From positions 124,001 to 188,000 of the forward strand of contig WNNJ02003028.1 in assembly GCA_012934845.2 (NCBI GenBank): a DNA stretch of 64,000 nt, in the 5' to 3' direction. The notes beneath the pieces are model-generated. The model saw nothing but the letters and a program-made list of their open reading frames with translations. It did no database searches and was not told the DNA's origin. The DNA is from Pomphorhynchus laevis (Eukaryota > Acanthocephala > Palaeacanthocephala > Echinorhynchida > Pomphorhynchidae). This document shows, one piece after another, positions 1 through 11,900 of this stretch (position 1 is the stretch's first letter; each line of letters begins with the position of its first letter). Both the position numbers and the translations under genes were made by a program.

Positions 1-679
1 ATTTAAACAATGTAAATCAAAGCAGGAAATACATAAGTAATCAGAGTCAAACTACTATAATATAAATATATAAGAAATAATATATATTTCGCTTTAAAGC
101 AGTTTTCTTTTAAAAATTTAAGAACTTAATAATTAAGTACTTAATATCTTAATAATTTAAGAACTTATAATTTCTTTTAAAAAATAATTTATAAAAGTGA
201 ACAGGTCACTATTTGCTTCAGGTCATAAGCGGAATAATTGTTTTATTTTTCTAACAATAGCGTAAAAGTAATTTTTTGTTGATTTTTGCAAAGAGCAGGT
301 TTTGTTTGCTAGTGACTTATTCACGCAAAATATTTGTTATTTGTATCCATGTAAAAATGTTTTAATATATAAAATTAGTAATAAAATATTAACATTTGAA
401 TGAAGATGCTTTTTATTTACTTCAAACAAAGGATGGTGTTATATAGAGCTAATTTCAGCTGAGCTGTTTCTATGTGCTGGATCGTTTTTTGCATTTTATT
501 CAGTTAGAGCAAAGAATGGGATTTTCGCCTGTGATGACAATGAATATATTGTCTGCAGCACCATATGTTTCTGATACAAAAATTAGAATATTTATTATAC
601 TTCAAAATATAAGCAATATTTATAGTTACTTGGAAATTTTAGTAATTATCTTACTTAGAATAAAATTCAGAGTAACCAA
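1..679. other. AT-rich spacer upstream of the EF-hand gene
   Basis: This stretch is AT-rich with no recognisable coding or RNA gene. A 69-codon open frame at 474-683 overlaps the EF-hand start codon by four bases, but its predicted protein is hydrophobic and low in complexity and resembles nothing I know. I read it as chance or 5' untranslated sequence. No clear promoter motif could be singled out from the many AT-rich tracts. Confidence 0.5.
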
Positions 680-1156
680 ATGAATAATACCCCTCACAGT
701 CGCATAATAGATGAATTCAGATTAATAGATTTTGATCACGACGGAAAAATTAGTCGTGAAGATTTAAAGCACGCTTTAATAGCTGTTGGTAAAGATCCGA
801 AGCCTGAAGTAATTGACCAAATAATGTCCAATGTAGACACAGATAAGTCCGGTGATATCGAATTTAATGAATTCCTTAAAGTTGTGTCTATAAAAAGAGG
901 TAATGAAGTAGATAAACCAAATGAATCTGCTGATGACGACGGTGAAACACTGTTTCAAGCATTCGATAAAAACCACGATGGGTTTATTTCTATTGAAGAA
1001 ATTAAAATGACCATGTTGGATCTTGGTGAATATCTATCTGAAAATGATCTAAACGAAATGATGGACGCAGTGGATATTAACGGCGATCGACTCATTACCA
1101 GAGCGGAATTTAGAGAATTGCTGAAATACTACTGGGACAAAGGAATAAAACCTTAA
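680..1156 (+). CDS. EF-hand calcium-binding protein, calmodulin/troponin C-like
   Basis: A 158-residue protein with four EF-hand loops, the length and layout of calmodulin and troponin C. The loops begin near residues 17 (DFDHDGKISRED), 53 (DTDKSGDIEFNE), 96 (DKNHDGFISIEE) and 132 (DINGDRLITRAE). Loops 2 and 3 match the canonical ligand pattern with glutamate at position 12. Loop 1 ends in aspartate, and loop 4 has arginine where glycine is usual at position 6, so those sites may bind calcium more weakly. The linker between the two lobes (residues 72-88) is longer and more acidic than in calmodulin, so this is a calmodulin-like protein rather than calmodulin itself. It probably acts as a cytosolic calcium sensor; the partner is unknown. 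It reads as a single exon with no nearby splice signals. A poly(A) signal AATAAA lies at 1228-1233. Confidence 0.9.
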   Translation: MNNTPHSRIIDEFRLIDFDHDGKISREDLKHALIAVGKDPKPEVIDQIMSNVDTDKSGDIEFNEFLKVVSIKRGNEVDKPNESADDDGETLFQAFDKNHDGFISIEEIKMTMLDLGEYLSENDLNEMMDAVDINGDRLITRAEFRELLKYYWDKGIKP

Positions 1157-1227
1157 CAAAACATATGAGTTTAATAGATTTTAAATGAATAACCGCAAAT
1201 ATTTCCTTTCGATTATTTTTTAAATTA

Positions 1228-1233
1228 AATAAA
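1228..1233 (+). terminator. Poly(A) signal of the EF-hand gene
   Basis: AATAAA lies about 70 bases after the stop codon of the EF-hand gene, a usual distance for metazoan 3' end formation. In DNA this AT-rich the hexamer also occurs by chance, so only its position supports it. Confidence 0.5.
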
Positions 1234-1239
1234 GGATTA

Positions 1240-2240
1240 TACAACAAAGCTATAATATAATTATAACATTTAAATACTGATATTAAGTAGTCGCTCCAAT
1301 CAATACCGTTTCTTATTAACATAACATATATAAATATAAATTACATAAAATTAAAAAATATATATATAATATTGTTTTGAAGGTTGATCGATTTAAATGA
1401 GTTTCGATCCGTCTCGATAACTTGGGCAATATCTCGAATTAAATGTGGTAGGCATTTAGTTTTATCTACACAATAGATACGAATAGTTTCTTTTTATACA
1501 GTTTTGGTTACAGGCAAAGAGAAAGTGCTTGTGAATATGTTTTGATTAAGGATCTGATTTATCAGGAGATAAAATTAAAATTATTAAAGTTATTAAATGT
1601 GCGCGGTATCATATTAAGTTTAAATAAACATAGATAAAAATATGCATTGTTTTGTATTAATTATCGTAGTAACTAAAGGTATAAAATCGGATTTATAGAT
1701 TTATCGACATATTCATGCTTATAAAGTGTGAATTTTAACACCTGACAATAACCTGACAATCATGTAAAAGTTATTTTTCTATATACACAAATCAATATAG
1801 ATCACCCGACATCTATAATAATAGAAAACGTAATTAATAATTAATAAATTATTAATAATCAGTAATTAATAATTAAATATAAATTAAATAACATATTTAT
1901 ATTAATAACATATTCAGAGTTTGCTTCTGAGGTTTAACATATCGATACATGTGTATTTAACGATGAATTTTTAAATAATATATTAATTTTCAAAATTTGT
2001 ATATTTAAAAATATTAGCTCTTAGGAGGTTACTCTCCCAATAAAATATTTGTTGCTTGTTTCAAAACAACTTCACTATTACGAAATTTTAAATGTCCATT
2101 ATGGTGGTGAAAGCATTGTCTCTTGATTTTATAATAATTTATTGCTTAAATTACCAATCAGTTTCTGGTTCATCATAATATATCTTAACAAATTCATAGT
2201 TTTGTATTATAAAACTAGATTGGCTTATGATCGGAAAATT
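1240..2240. other. AT-rich spacer, no gene seen
   Basis: No open frame, splice-paired exon, RNA gene or long repeat is visible here. The sequence is dominated by A/T runs such as the TAAT/ATTA stretch near 1830-1880. Confidence 0.5.
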
Positions 2241-2249
2241 TGTTGATTT

Positions 2250-2585
2250 TGAGAGACCAGCAACTTTATATCATAAAAGAATTTACATCGTTAACTACGT
2301 TATACCACACAAAACTAGATAAATACAAAGTACTTTAGAAATTAGAAGAGATCATATTCAATTTTTTATGTTATGGAGAAGTCTAACAAATGTAACGTTT
2401 TTTTCGTCAGTTAGGGAAAAGATACCAACTCCTTAATATCATAAAAGGATTTACGTCCTTAACTACGTTATACCGCACAAAACTAGGTAAATAAAATGTA
2501 CGCTAGAAATTAGCAGAGATCGTATTCAATTTTTTAAGTTAGGGACAAGTCTAACTAATGGAACGATTTTGAATGGAAATCGATA
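2250..2585. repeat. 168-bp tandem dimer
   Basis: Two head-to-tail copies of about 168 bp. Matching landmarks are TCATAAAAG at 2271 and 2439, the phrase TAACTACGTTATACC, and AAAACTAG, each recurring at the same spacing. The copies differ at scattered positions, so the duplication is not recent. No coding potential is seen. Confidence 0.7.
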
Positions 2586-2680
2586 TTGAAGGGAAAACAG
2601 CATTAATTGCAGCCTTTTCGATTTTTCCAATCATAAAGCCTGGTTTAAAATTGCAAAAACTTATATATAATGGTGGTGCA

Positions 2681-3175
2681 CGGATGTGCTAAGTAAACAA
2701 CGGTCTAGGATTTCTTACGAAATTCGGCATTTATATAAAATGATGTTGCTTGATTGACTGGGCTTCGATTGACGACTTTTAGTCACCTTGGCACTTCGAG
2801 ACGATCACTTTAGCATCGAAATGATAAGTATCCATCAACACCCATTAGTAGAATGAAGTACCCACTGATCGTTTCGGTTGCCTGTGTGACATTGTGAACA
2901 AAAACGTTTCCGACACTTTGCCTAATGGACTGAGGCTTACGCTCTTTACCAGATCGAACTTCTGTGCGAACCATCCTTAAACACTAGGCATATGTTGTTG
3001 CTGAATTGTCTCTGCACTCGTTGAATCCTTAATGGATACGGAATGCATAATGATGATGGACGGATGTGCTGAGTAAACCACGGTTCGGGATTGCTTACGA
3101 AATTTGGCATTTATATAAAATGGTGTTGCTAGGAAGACTGGATTTCGATTCACGACTTTCAGTCACATATATATC
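2681..3175. repeat. 380-bp spaced direct repeat
   Basis: A segment of about 110 bp at 2681-2798 recurs at 3061-3170. Both begin CGGATGTGCT and contain GGCATTTATATAAAATG followed by TTCGATT and CGACTTT. Spacing of the two starts is 380 bp, so this is either a dimer of a longer unit or two insertions of one dispersed element. No gene is seen inside. Confidence 0.65.
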
Positions 3176-3235
3176 AATGAATTAGAACCGAAGAAAAAAG
3201 AACAAATATTATTCCAAGAGTGTATAGATTAGAAG

Positions 3236-3265
3236 CTTTCGACTTTTCACTAAAACCTTCGTCAG
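3236..3265 (-). other. Hammerhead-like core motif, imperfect
   Basis: Read on the minus strand: CTGACGA, then a weak A/T hairpin, then GAAAGCTT. The CTGANGA...GAAA layout matches the hammerhead core, but the helix II part pairs poorly and no partner for helices I and III is visible. It resembles the motif at 63642-63663, which also runs into GAAAGCTT. I treat it as a decayed relative, not an active ribozyme. Confidence 0.3.
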
Positions 3266-3550
3266 CAACACTTCCATGACAAGTCTATATTATGCACTCT
3301 AGACATAGTGTCTCTATTTACATCAATTACACACGGCAATGGTCTGAAAGCCATAAGTAAATTCATATCCGACACGGGTGCTTCCCAAAGCGATACTGAT
3401 GATACGATATATCTTTTGAAAATGGTTCTGAGTTCAAATATTTTTGATTTCAATGACAGCTCTACATGCAATTAATTGGATCCGCAATGAAGACTCCCGT
3501 TGGTCCAACCTACGCTAGATTGTATGCTGCTGCACTCAGCATACAATCTG

Positions 3551-3805
3551 TAGGCACCTTAACACACGCTTAAAGCTTGAAAAGTAGAACTACCCTTAAT
3601 CTGAATCATCAGAGGGAATTTAGCATAAGCACTGTGCATGGCAGTGCGTATTGCAGTTTAATCATGCATCAGGCACTAAATTCCTTTCAATAGAAATGCG
3701 CTTTTACAAATGCACCTTCAAGTGTACAAATATATAAAATACAATTTGTTGTTACACCTGCCCTGAGACACCAAATGATGTACTCATAAATAAATTACTA
3801 TGTTT
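3551..3805 (+). repeat. Dispersed repeat R1, copy 1
   Basis: Begins TAGGCACCTTAACAC and includes GCATGGCAGTGCGTATTGCA and ACACCTGCCCTGAGACACC. The same 255-bp sequence recurs at 4004-4265 in the same orientation and at about 63790-64000 in reverse. No coding frame is seen. Copies 1 and 2 differ by a short insertion after the first 25 bases. Confidence 0.8.
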
Positions 3806-4003
3806 TCCTCATGAAGAGGCATAAACACCAGGCAGCATTCTATATATCCTCATCAGACTAAGAAATAGAACCGAATTATTCTTGCATTATTCAAAGTCGC
3901 TACGTATGCTTAGTCATCCTATGTGTGACGACAAACTTTAACAACTGTATACGCGTTTCGCTTTAACGGAGCTAATCAGTACCGTGATTTTAATAATCAT
4001 CCA

Positions 4004-4265
4004 TAGGCACCTTAACACGCGCTTAAACAGTGTTTATTGCTCGAAAAGAGGAAATAAACTTAATCTGAATCATCAGAGTGAATTTAGCATAGGCACTGTG
4101 CATGGCAGTGCGTATTGCAGTTTAACCATGCATCAGGCACTAAATTCCTTTTAATAGAAATGCTGTTTTACAAATGCACCTTCAAGTGTACAAATATATA
4201 AAATATAATTTGTTGTTACACCTGCCCTGAGACACCAAATGATGTACTCATAAATAAATTACTGA
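4004..4265 (+). repeat. Dispersed repeat R1, copy 2
   Basis: Second direct copy of R1, starting 453 bp after copy 1. It shares long blocks including the CATGGCAGTGCG phrase and the CAAATGATGTACTCATAAA block. The 200 bp between the copies include a phrase near 3955-3985 (minus strand CTGATTAGC...GCGAAACGCG) that looks like a hammerhead core with one core base changed. Confidence 0.8.
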
Positions 4266-4344
4266 TTTCCACACAAGGAAAACATATTCATTATGTTTGA
4301 TTACATTTGATTATGTTCAAAGGTAAACATGTGATTCCCACATA

Positions 4345-4552
4345 TTTCCTTTGTCAAAGTACAATATTTCTATATATCCTGCTATCATCAGGATTAAATA
4401 GAATCCTTATGATGGATTTATTTAAATTAATTCATCATGATTTAGGTAGTTTCAAAATAACGAAGAATAAAATATTTTCCTTTTTTAAAAATACAATATT
4501 TCAGTAGCTCCTGATATCATCATGATGATAGCAGGAACTATCGAAATATTGT
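4345..4552. repeat. Foldback element with 30-bp inverted arms
   Basis: The left arm near 4361-4392 and the right arm near 4517-4552 are inverted copies. Read outwards, both contain GATGATAGCAGGA followed by GAAATATTGT. The arms enclose about 130 bp of AT-rich DNA with no gene. The arm includes CTGATGA...GAAA, the phrase that recurs in other foldbacks and satellites of this window. Confidence 0.55.
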
Positions 4553-5190
4553 AATTCTAAATAAAGGATATTTTTTTCTTCTTAGTTCCTTTACAATTTA
4601 TTCGAACATCATGAACAAATTGTACTTTTGTTTCTGTTGATGTTTGAAGCTGTTTAATAATAAACGCGTTACTGGCTCAATAACCACATTATGCATCACA
4701 TACTATTATTGAAAATTTAGCGACAATTCAAATTTGTTGAATTTCACAACAGATAAAAAATAGATTAGATTTTGTTAATTCTACAGTAAAATATCAAATT
4801 TAAACTAGTGGATGTCAGTTATTTTTAATTTAATTGTTCAATCATTAAATAATCAAAGATCAACTAAATAATTCCGCGCTTAAAATATTAACTTGACAGT
4901 AACTTGAATTTACGATAGGAAACTATAATCTTTTCTTGTTTAAATTCTTCAAGTTGAAAAATAATTTTCGCATTTCAGGAATTACAACTTTTATTTTTAT
5001 AAATAAAATATTTTCGTTTCCAGATAATTAAGCAATGACCTTAGTTTCCATTTGTCTTATATAATTTTATATTTTAAGATTAAATAAATCTCCATATTCT
5101 AAAATTAAACAATTATTCAATATTTAAAAATAATTGTATTTTCTGAGCCCAAATTTATTGTTATTTTTTGCATAAAAATTTAAATAAATC

Positions 5191-5870
5191 AGATCAGCTA
5201 ACTGAGTCTATGTATTTTATACGATTTATAAATTATTATAAATAATTATAATTAAAAATTGTTATATAAGATTTTATATAATTCGTATCAACTTAAATTT
5301 TAAAGTTGATGTATATCAACTTTTATTTATAAATCAACTCTAATTAATTAATCAACTTTAGTTGATTTTAAAGCATAAATTGAGATTATTTTCAAGTTCA
5401 AGCAAATCTCAAATCAGATCAGCTAACAGAATCTACATATTGTAATTAAAAATTGTTATATAAGATTTTATATAATTCGTATCAACTTAAATTTTAAAGT
5501 TGATGTATATCAACTTTTATTTATAAATCAACTCTAATTAATTAATCAACTTTAGTTGATTTTAAAGCATAAATTGAGATTATTTTCAAGTTCAAGCAAA
5601 TCTCAAATCAGATCAGCTAACAGAATCTACATATTGTAATTAAAAATTGTTATATAAGATTTTATATAATTCGTATCAACTTAAATTTTAAAGTTGATGT
5701 ATATCAACTTTTATTTATAAATCAACTCTAATTAATTAACCAACTCTAGTTGATTTTAAAGCATACATTGAGATTATTTTCAAGTTCAAGCAAATCTCAA
5801 ATCAGATCAGCTAGCAGAGTCTACATATTTTATATGATTTATAAATTAAAAAATAATGCTAAATAAAATT
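5191..5870 (-). repeat. 194-bp tandem array of PLE-end sequence
   Basis: Units start with AGATCAGCTA at 5191, 5416, 5610 and 5804. The last intervals are exactly 194 bp, while the first unit carries about 31 extra bases. The unit opening GCTAACTGAGTCTATGTATTT is the reverse complement of the 3' terminus shared by the PLE copies of this window (near 22090 and 57620). Each unit holds AAAGTTGATGTATATCAAC, itself a hairpin. The array is therefore an amplified PLE terminal segment in minus orientation. Confidence 0.75.
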
Positions 5871-6257
5871 AAATAATAAAGAGTTAAATAATAAATAATA
5901 ATTAATAATTAATAGGATTTTTATAAATTGTCTAATAAGAATACATTTCAACGAATTCAAATATTCAATTCCAAAGGTTTTACGGCAGGGTTTTATAAAT
6001 TGGCTACACGTTTTACAGTAATTACTTGTTAAACTAAGTATTTAACACGCGGTAAAAAACACTGAAAGCGAAAATAAATCCTTGAGACTAAAAGCGTAGC
6101 GAAAAATACAGCACATTTACCTATAAGTCAACTTACGTAATCAACATCTATAATTTGTGTGCAGTTAACACTGACAAAAAATATCAATGAATTAAAAATA
6201 CAATGATTGAAATACAAATATAGACATTAAAATATACACAGTACGCAAAATAATCAA

Positions 6258-7031
6258 ATGAAAGGAATAAAGGAAAGTTATCAAGACGTAAGTCATAAAA
6301 TTAAAGGATGGACGGCGAAATTTGAACCCAACGCAAGGGTGTTGTCAAATGAAAATTATAACAGCTTAATATTCGGTAATGAAAGTTTTTCGTCCTGCTC
6401 GCTAGATTCGTTGTCGTCAACGTTCCAGACACTTGAGCAATACAGTGAAACTGATAAATCGGCTCTGATGGAAACAACTTTAACTTGTTACAGTGATGAA
6501 AACTTAACGAGCTTAGCTGAAATTAGTGACCCCGAAAGATTTTCACTAAGTCCTCATTACACGGAGCCAATAATGCAGCAACGCAAAAATGACCTGGAAA
6601 ATTCATCAACGCTAAAAGGAAATAGAAAACTAACAAAAGAAAATATCACCTGTCAAAATGATAAAATTCCAACAATTGGAAAATTAGATCTATTAAAATT
6701 TACTGGAATGCAACTTAATCGATTTCCAGTTGAGGAAGACGGTAAAGAATTGTTGGATAATGAAACAGTTGATGTTGTCATTGAGCGATGGCTGCCGTGT
6801 AAGAAAAAGCAGCCACGAAGAATACTTGAAATAAAATACATACATGCTTGTGGGTGTACAAGACAACTGCGAACCAAAAAAGAAATATGTGTGGAGACTA
6901 TACATAAAGTTGACCCTAGATTGTACAAAAAAACAAAGAGAAACTTACTTAGCGAGCAAGAATTATTGGAAAAAGTTTCCGAATTAGGGTTGTCTGATGT
7001 ATTGAGTGTGAGTATATTTAATGAGAAATAA
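6258..7031 (+). CDS. Hypothetical 257-residue protein
   Basis: I do not recognise this protein. It is an uninterrupted 257-codon frame, far longer than chance allows at this AT content, with balanced amino-acid use. The first half is polar and rich in Ser, Glu and Asn, probably disordered. Residues 140-250 look more ordered and basic, with a Cys-containing stretch (WLPCKKKQPRR, then ACGCTRQ and EICVETIH) and a C-terminal segment rich in Leu and Glu that could form a helix. No signal peptide or membrane segment is seen. The start is the first ATG of the frame. A cluster of C residues (near 178, 195, 197 and 208) could bind a metal, but no named finger pattern fits. It is probably a host gene, since no mobile-element domain is present. 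Confidence 0.65.
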   Translation: MKGIKESYQDVSHKIKGWTAKFEPNARVLSNENYNSLIFGNESFSSCSLDSLSSTFQTLEQYSETDKSALMETTLTCYSDENLTSLAEISDPERFSLSPHYTEPIMQQRKNDLENSSTLKGNRKLTKENITCQNDKIPTIGKLDLLKFTGMQLNRFPVEEDGKELLDNETVDVVIERWLPCKKKQPRRILEIKYIHACGCTRQLRTKKEICVETIHKVDPRLYKKTKRNLLSEQELLEKVSELGLSDVLSVSIFNEK

Positions 7032-7325
7032 AAAAAGAATTAATTTAATTAATTAAAATAAATTTATTCTTTTAAATTTATTAATTTAATTAATTTAAAT
7101 AAATTATTCATTTTATTTCAAATTTATTAATTTAATTAATTTACTAAATTAAAATTAATAAATTTATTATTCTTTTAAATTTATTAATTAAATTAATTAA
7201 AATAAAAATATTTATTCATTCCTTTAAATTTAGTTAAATTAAATAAATTATGCATTATTTTAAATTTATTAATTTAATTAATTGAATTAATTAAAATAAA
7301 TTATTCATTCTTTTAAATTTATTTC
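7032..7325. repeat. TTAATT/AATTAA low-complexity tract
   Basis: Directly after the stop codon at 7031, about 290 bp consist of loosely repeated blocks of AAATTTATTAATTTAATT and ATTATTCATT. Four to five imperfect units of about 60 bp can be followed. It probably forms the 3' untranslated region and spacer of the hypothetical gene. Confidence 0.6.
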
Positions 7326-7329
7326 AACC

Positions 7330-7962
7330 ATAGATACTTAAAGAACTCAATGGCTTAAACATAAAGTTTAGTTAATTGATTAACATTCATATAATTATGT
7401 GATCTCTTTTCTAAGTTCTTGTAATAAGGGTAATATATTACTATTTTTTATTTTGCCTTCTCAAATGTCCATCCATTTTTCACATATTTCATTGCCCTTT
7501 CATTTTACAAAGCCACTACAACTTATTATCATATTATCCTATTACAATCTTTGTCTTAAACTAAGCAATACAAAGCTAAATATGTATTTATTAACTTCAA
7601 TTGTTAAACATCAATAGTAAAAATAACCTCTGTCACCAAAGCCGAGAAGCTGTATACAGCACCAAAACCTACTACGAACTAATAATGTATTCCCTTTAAA
7701 ATAATTACTTAAATATAAAAATATTAATTACTGATTATTCAGATTAACTAAATTAAATTATAATTATCAAAAGTAATATAATCTAAGACAAATTATATTT
7801 TAAAAATTATATTTTATAATTTATTTCTTCAAATATCAAAATATGTTTCCGTTAAAATTAGAATTTATTATTTATATCAAAAAATAATATGCTCAAATAC
7901 GGATAATGATAGCTAAAATACGGATAATGATAGCTAAAATACGGATAATGCGGAACGCTATG
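7330..7962. other. Spacer with a 22-bp minisatellite
   Basis: No gene is supported. A 72-codon frame at 7399-7617 has no recognisable features. At about 7895-7948 the phrase ATACGGATAATGATAGCTAAA occurs two and a half times in tandem. Confidence 0.45.
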
Positions 7963-8119
7963 TCGACCACATCAAGAGACTTGTTTTAGCAATGAGTTAT
8001 TTAAGTCATTGATATATCGATTGCGAAATTGGCTGATTTTAATGAATGTTGCTCGCTAGGAGACGTTTGTAACATTGTATTTTGATTTTTGCTTTGACTA
8101 ATAACTATCTTCTCATCGA
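7963..8119 (-). mobile_element. MITE-like element X, uninterrupted copy
   Basis: On the minus strand this 157-bp segment runs from GATGAGAAGATAG to GGTCGA. A second copy is found at 46666-50894, where a 4-kb LINE interrupts it. Comparing the two defines the element. It has subterminal inverted repeats AGTTATTAGTCA and TGACTAATAACT. It has no coding capacity, so it would depend on a transposase in trans. The second copy is flanked by an 8-bp duplication; none is obvious here. Confidence 0.6.
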
Positions 8120-8129
8120 AAAATGATAA

Positions 8130-8950
8130 TGTGTTTTTATAAAATCATCTAATGTTATTTACGTAATTCGATAATTAGATTATATATAATATACATTTAG
8201 TAGGAATTGAAAACAGATTATTTATGAGGAATCACTATATTTCCATGTTTCGGCTCCTGCGCATCGACTAACCGAGAGCAGCGTACTAAATACATACGGA
8301 TAATGTATGTAATATGTACTAATATAACATATATAGTAGTATAACAATTATATACACGGAATACTTATAAATCCATAAGTAAATTTAATTATAAGTTTAA
8401 TTTTATAATAATCAATCATCGATTGGCAATGTTTTACTCAATCTCTTTCTTTGAAAATCCTTATTAATGTAAATCTGTATATAATTTTAAAGATTGAAAA
8501 TTTAAATTTTCATTAATATCTTAAAAGTTTCCACTTAATAATTTAAAATTGCATGTTGTTATTTTTGATATTTAAAGGTATTTCGTATAAGGTTTTCTAA
8601 TAGATATCAGGCAAACATTAAAACTCCAAAAATAAGATTAAAAAATATATTTTGCGAGATCACTGATAATAGGTAAAACCTAATTCTTGCTGTTTTATTT
8701 AATATTTTCGTAAATGTGAGAACATTTCTGTCTACATATATTGTCTTACAGCCATGTTGTATTTATTCAAGCATTAATAACACAACCCTTAGAAAATTGC
8801 AGTTAAAAACGATTTCGATGAATTAAATTTAAATTTAAGGTAATTGACCATCATTTAACAAAAATTATTCAAATACAAATAGTATGTTCTTATTATATAC
8901 TATAGTTATTTCAGTTTAATAATTCAGTAATTAGACGTTAAAAATATATT
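8130..8950. other. AT-rich spacer, likely upstream region of the small spliced gene
   Basis: No coding frame or recognised repeat is seen. Because the modelled first coding exon begins at 8963, some of this should be its promoter and 5' untranslated sequence, but no specific motif can be defended. Confidence 0.4.
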
Positions 8951-8962
8951 TACCCGAGCATC

Positions 8963-11900
8963 ATGAAATCAACCTGCCCCGCTAATACAAGTAAGTTTGT
9001 ACTATACTTGACTACAAAAATGTTCTACCAACTTTCTTGGCAAATTTCAAATAATTAAATTATTTTATAATATTCTTATCACCATAAAAGATGATGCAGA
9101 AATATTGCTGTATTTAATTGTTTGATAAAATATTTATCATTATCAAAGATGATGCAGAAAGATTATTAATATACAAAGTTCATTATTTGGACAATATTGT
9201 GAATAGCTAATATTTTATTTCAATATTTTATTTCAATATTTTAAACTTTTAGTTTAAAAATCATTTCAAATTCTGCAGCATCTTGAGTATAAGCATTAGT
9301 AGAGTTTTGTATACAATTTTAGTATACCATTTAATTATACAATTTATAATGTCAGTTTATACAATCGCTCTGCTTAACTATTATAATGTTATCTTCTTAA
9401 CTGTAATGATTACGATGATGTAATTACATATTTAACATTTTATGGAGAATTGCTTTCGCCTTAGGTGTAACTTTTTTATTGTGAAAAATCCACGAGAATT
9501 CAAAAGACTAATTATTATTAGATATTTCGACTGTACTCAGCAATACAGTTGATGTTATATTTAATGTTATATTTAACATCAAAATTTAAGAAATATAAAT
9601 AAATATAAAGATTTGTTATCCACCTTTCTAAACGAGTCGCTTTAAGAATTTTACCTACTATCAAGTTCAAATTAATTATATCTTATATTTATAAATTTTA
9701 AGGAGGCAGAGAAAATTATAAAGAAACGCAGCGAAAATGATCAAAAAATTAAAAAGCAATCAGGTCTGAAGAAACAAAAAGGTGAGTGAAAATGTAAACA
9801 TTGAGGATTTATAAATTTTATTTCTAAATTTATTAAAAATTTAAATATGAAATGACACTTTCATCACAATTCTGAAAAATAATAATAAAATTTCAATAAA
9901 TTATTTAATATTTATTGTAAAGAAACAGCGATTTCAAAAACACTACACAAATAGCAAAGTTCAATAAATAGTCCAATTTGTTCAATAGCTAAGTCCAATT
10001 TGTTCAACGTTTTCAACTTTATTTTTCTGGCTAAAATTCAAAATAATTTCGAAGAAATTGTTGATATTTTTTCTTTAGATAATAAATTGTTTGTTTATTT
10101 TATTATAGACTTTAAAAAGTATAAATTTAAATAATTGCAAATCTTTATTGTTTCAAAGATTTTAATTTCAATTTAATCTTAATTAATTTTCATAATTTTA
10201 CAAATTTATAAGTTTTAAAATCATTTCATAATTCTTTATGAAATGACATTTTAACATTAGCATTGCATAATGATTTACACTTTAAGCAGAATACACAAAT
10301 TAAATAAAGTATTTCAAATTAATATTTTTCAAATTAAATTACTGCTACCCTACGAATTACCCTATTTGATTTTTGTATGTACAATGGAAAAACCAATATA
10401 ATTTGATTAATTTATAAGCAACAGGTTAGTAAATCTGATTTGATTTGGCCCAAAGGACTGAATAAATAGATAGATAAAAATAAATTAGGTAAATCAATAA
10501 ATAAATTAAATAAATAATTAGCTAACTGATTCTAAGTATTTAATTATAAACAAAAAAGATAATAATGATAAATTATTATTATTATTAATGTTTCAACAGC
10601 ACATAAAAGCATGGCTTAATTGGCTGGTTCACTGCAGAAAAAAAGAAAATATAATAAAAGTATCACAAATACGGAAAAGCAGCTTTCCCCATGGCATTCT
10701 CCATCCGTAATTTCTTTTTGAATTCGTTGATATTGCTACTGCACACTGTTGACTCTCCAAGCCTATTCCACAGAGATACAACTCGCCGATCAAATTGGAC
10801 AGCTCGTGATTTTCTTATCCTTTCACGTCGCAGGGTTAAACCACGGCCTCGAAGGATATTGGATGAGCGCAAATGAAGACAATCTCGAAGTGGATGATCC
10901 AAATCATTAAGAATTTGCCAGACCATACTCATATCGATGTACCGGCGGGTCCACGTGACAGTCTCAAGTCTAAGTGCTTTTAATCGATCAGGGTACGACA
11001 AAAATTTCAGTTGCGGTGCTAGCTTGGTAGCTCTATGAAGTACCCTCTCTGAACTAACATGTTCTTTTGAATTTTGGGGATACACACACGGCGCAGCATA
11101 TAGAAGACGGCTCAACACATGAGCAAAGATTAGCGGACGTAGGGCAAATTGATTAAGTGCAATGAAAGCGCGTCGAAGTTGACCGATTATCCCCAACGCA
11201 TTTGAACAAGCATGTTCAGTATGTGTGACGGTACTCAAATCACTGTTTATCCACACTCCCAAGTCCTTATATTTATTCACTCGTTCTATATCACTGCTTT
11301 GAAAGCTATAATTAACTAAAGATTGAGCATTTCCGCCACGAACACGTAAATGTTTACATTTTGATATATTTACAATCAACCTATTGAGCAGAGCCCAATT
11401 TTCGACTTCATCGATATCCCGTTGCAGTTTGACTATATCATTGGGTGAACGAATTGCCCGCCAGATTTTCAAATCGTCTGCATATAAAAGCATCCGAGAA
11501 TCAATAAATTCCGGGATATCGTTGATGTAGACACTAAATAACAATGGACCCAATACTGAACCTTGAGGCACCCCTATATTACATGGCCGCGAAGAAGAGT
11601 AAAAATTATCTACATGCACACAATAACTACGATTGCTTAAAAACGATTCAAATCGAAATTTAATAATTAGATAAATAATTATAAATAATTGTTATAAGAT
11701 TTATATAACTTATATAAAGTTATACTATTTATACAATTTATATTTATATCAAATTAAAATTTAAATTTAAAATAAAAATCAATTTTTATGAATTGACTAA
11801 TAAATAACAAACGTTGTATCAGAATAAGGCTTAGAGGTTATCAGGAGGAACTGCAATGTTATCAGGTTTCAACTGATATTTTTTAATATTTTTAATTTCT

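Noticed and set aside
474-683. 69-codon frame before the EF-hand gene as a separate gene
   Set aside because: Low-complexity hydrophobic product with no features, overlapping the next start codon.
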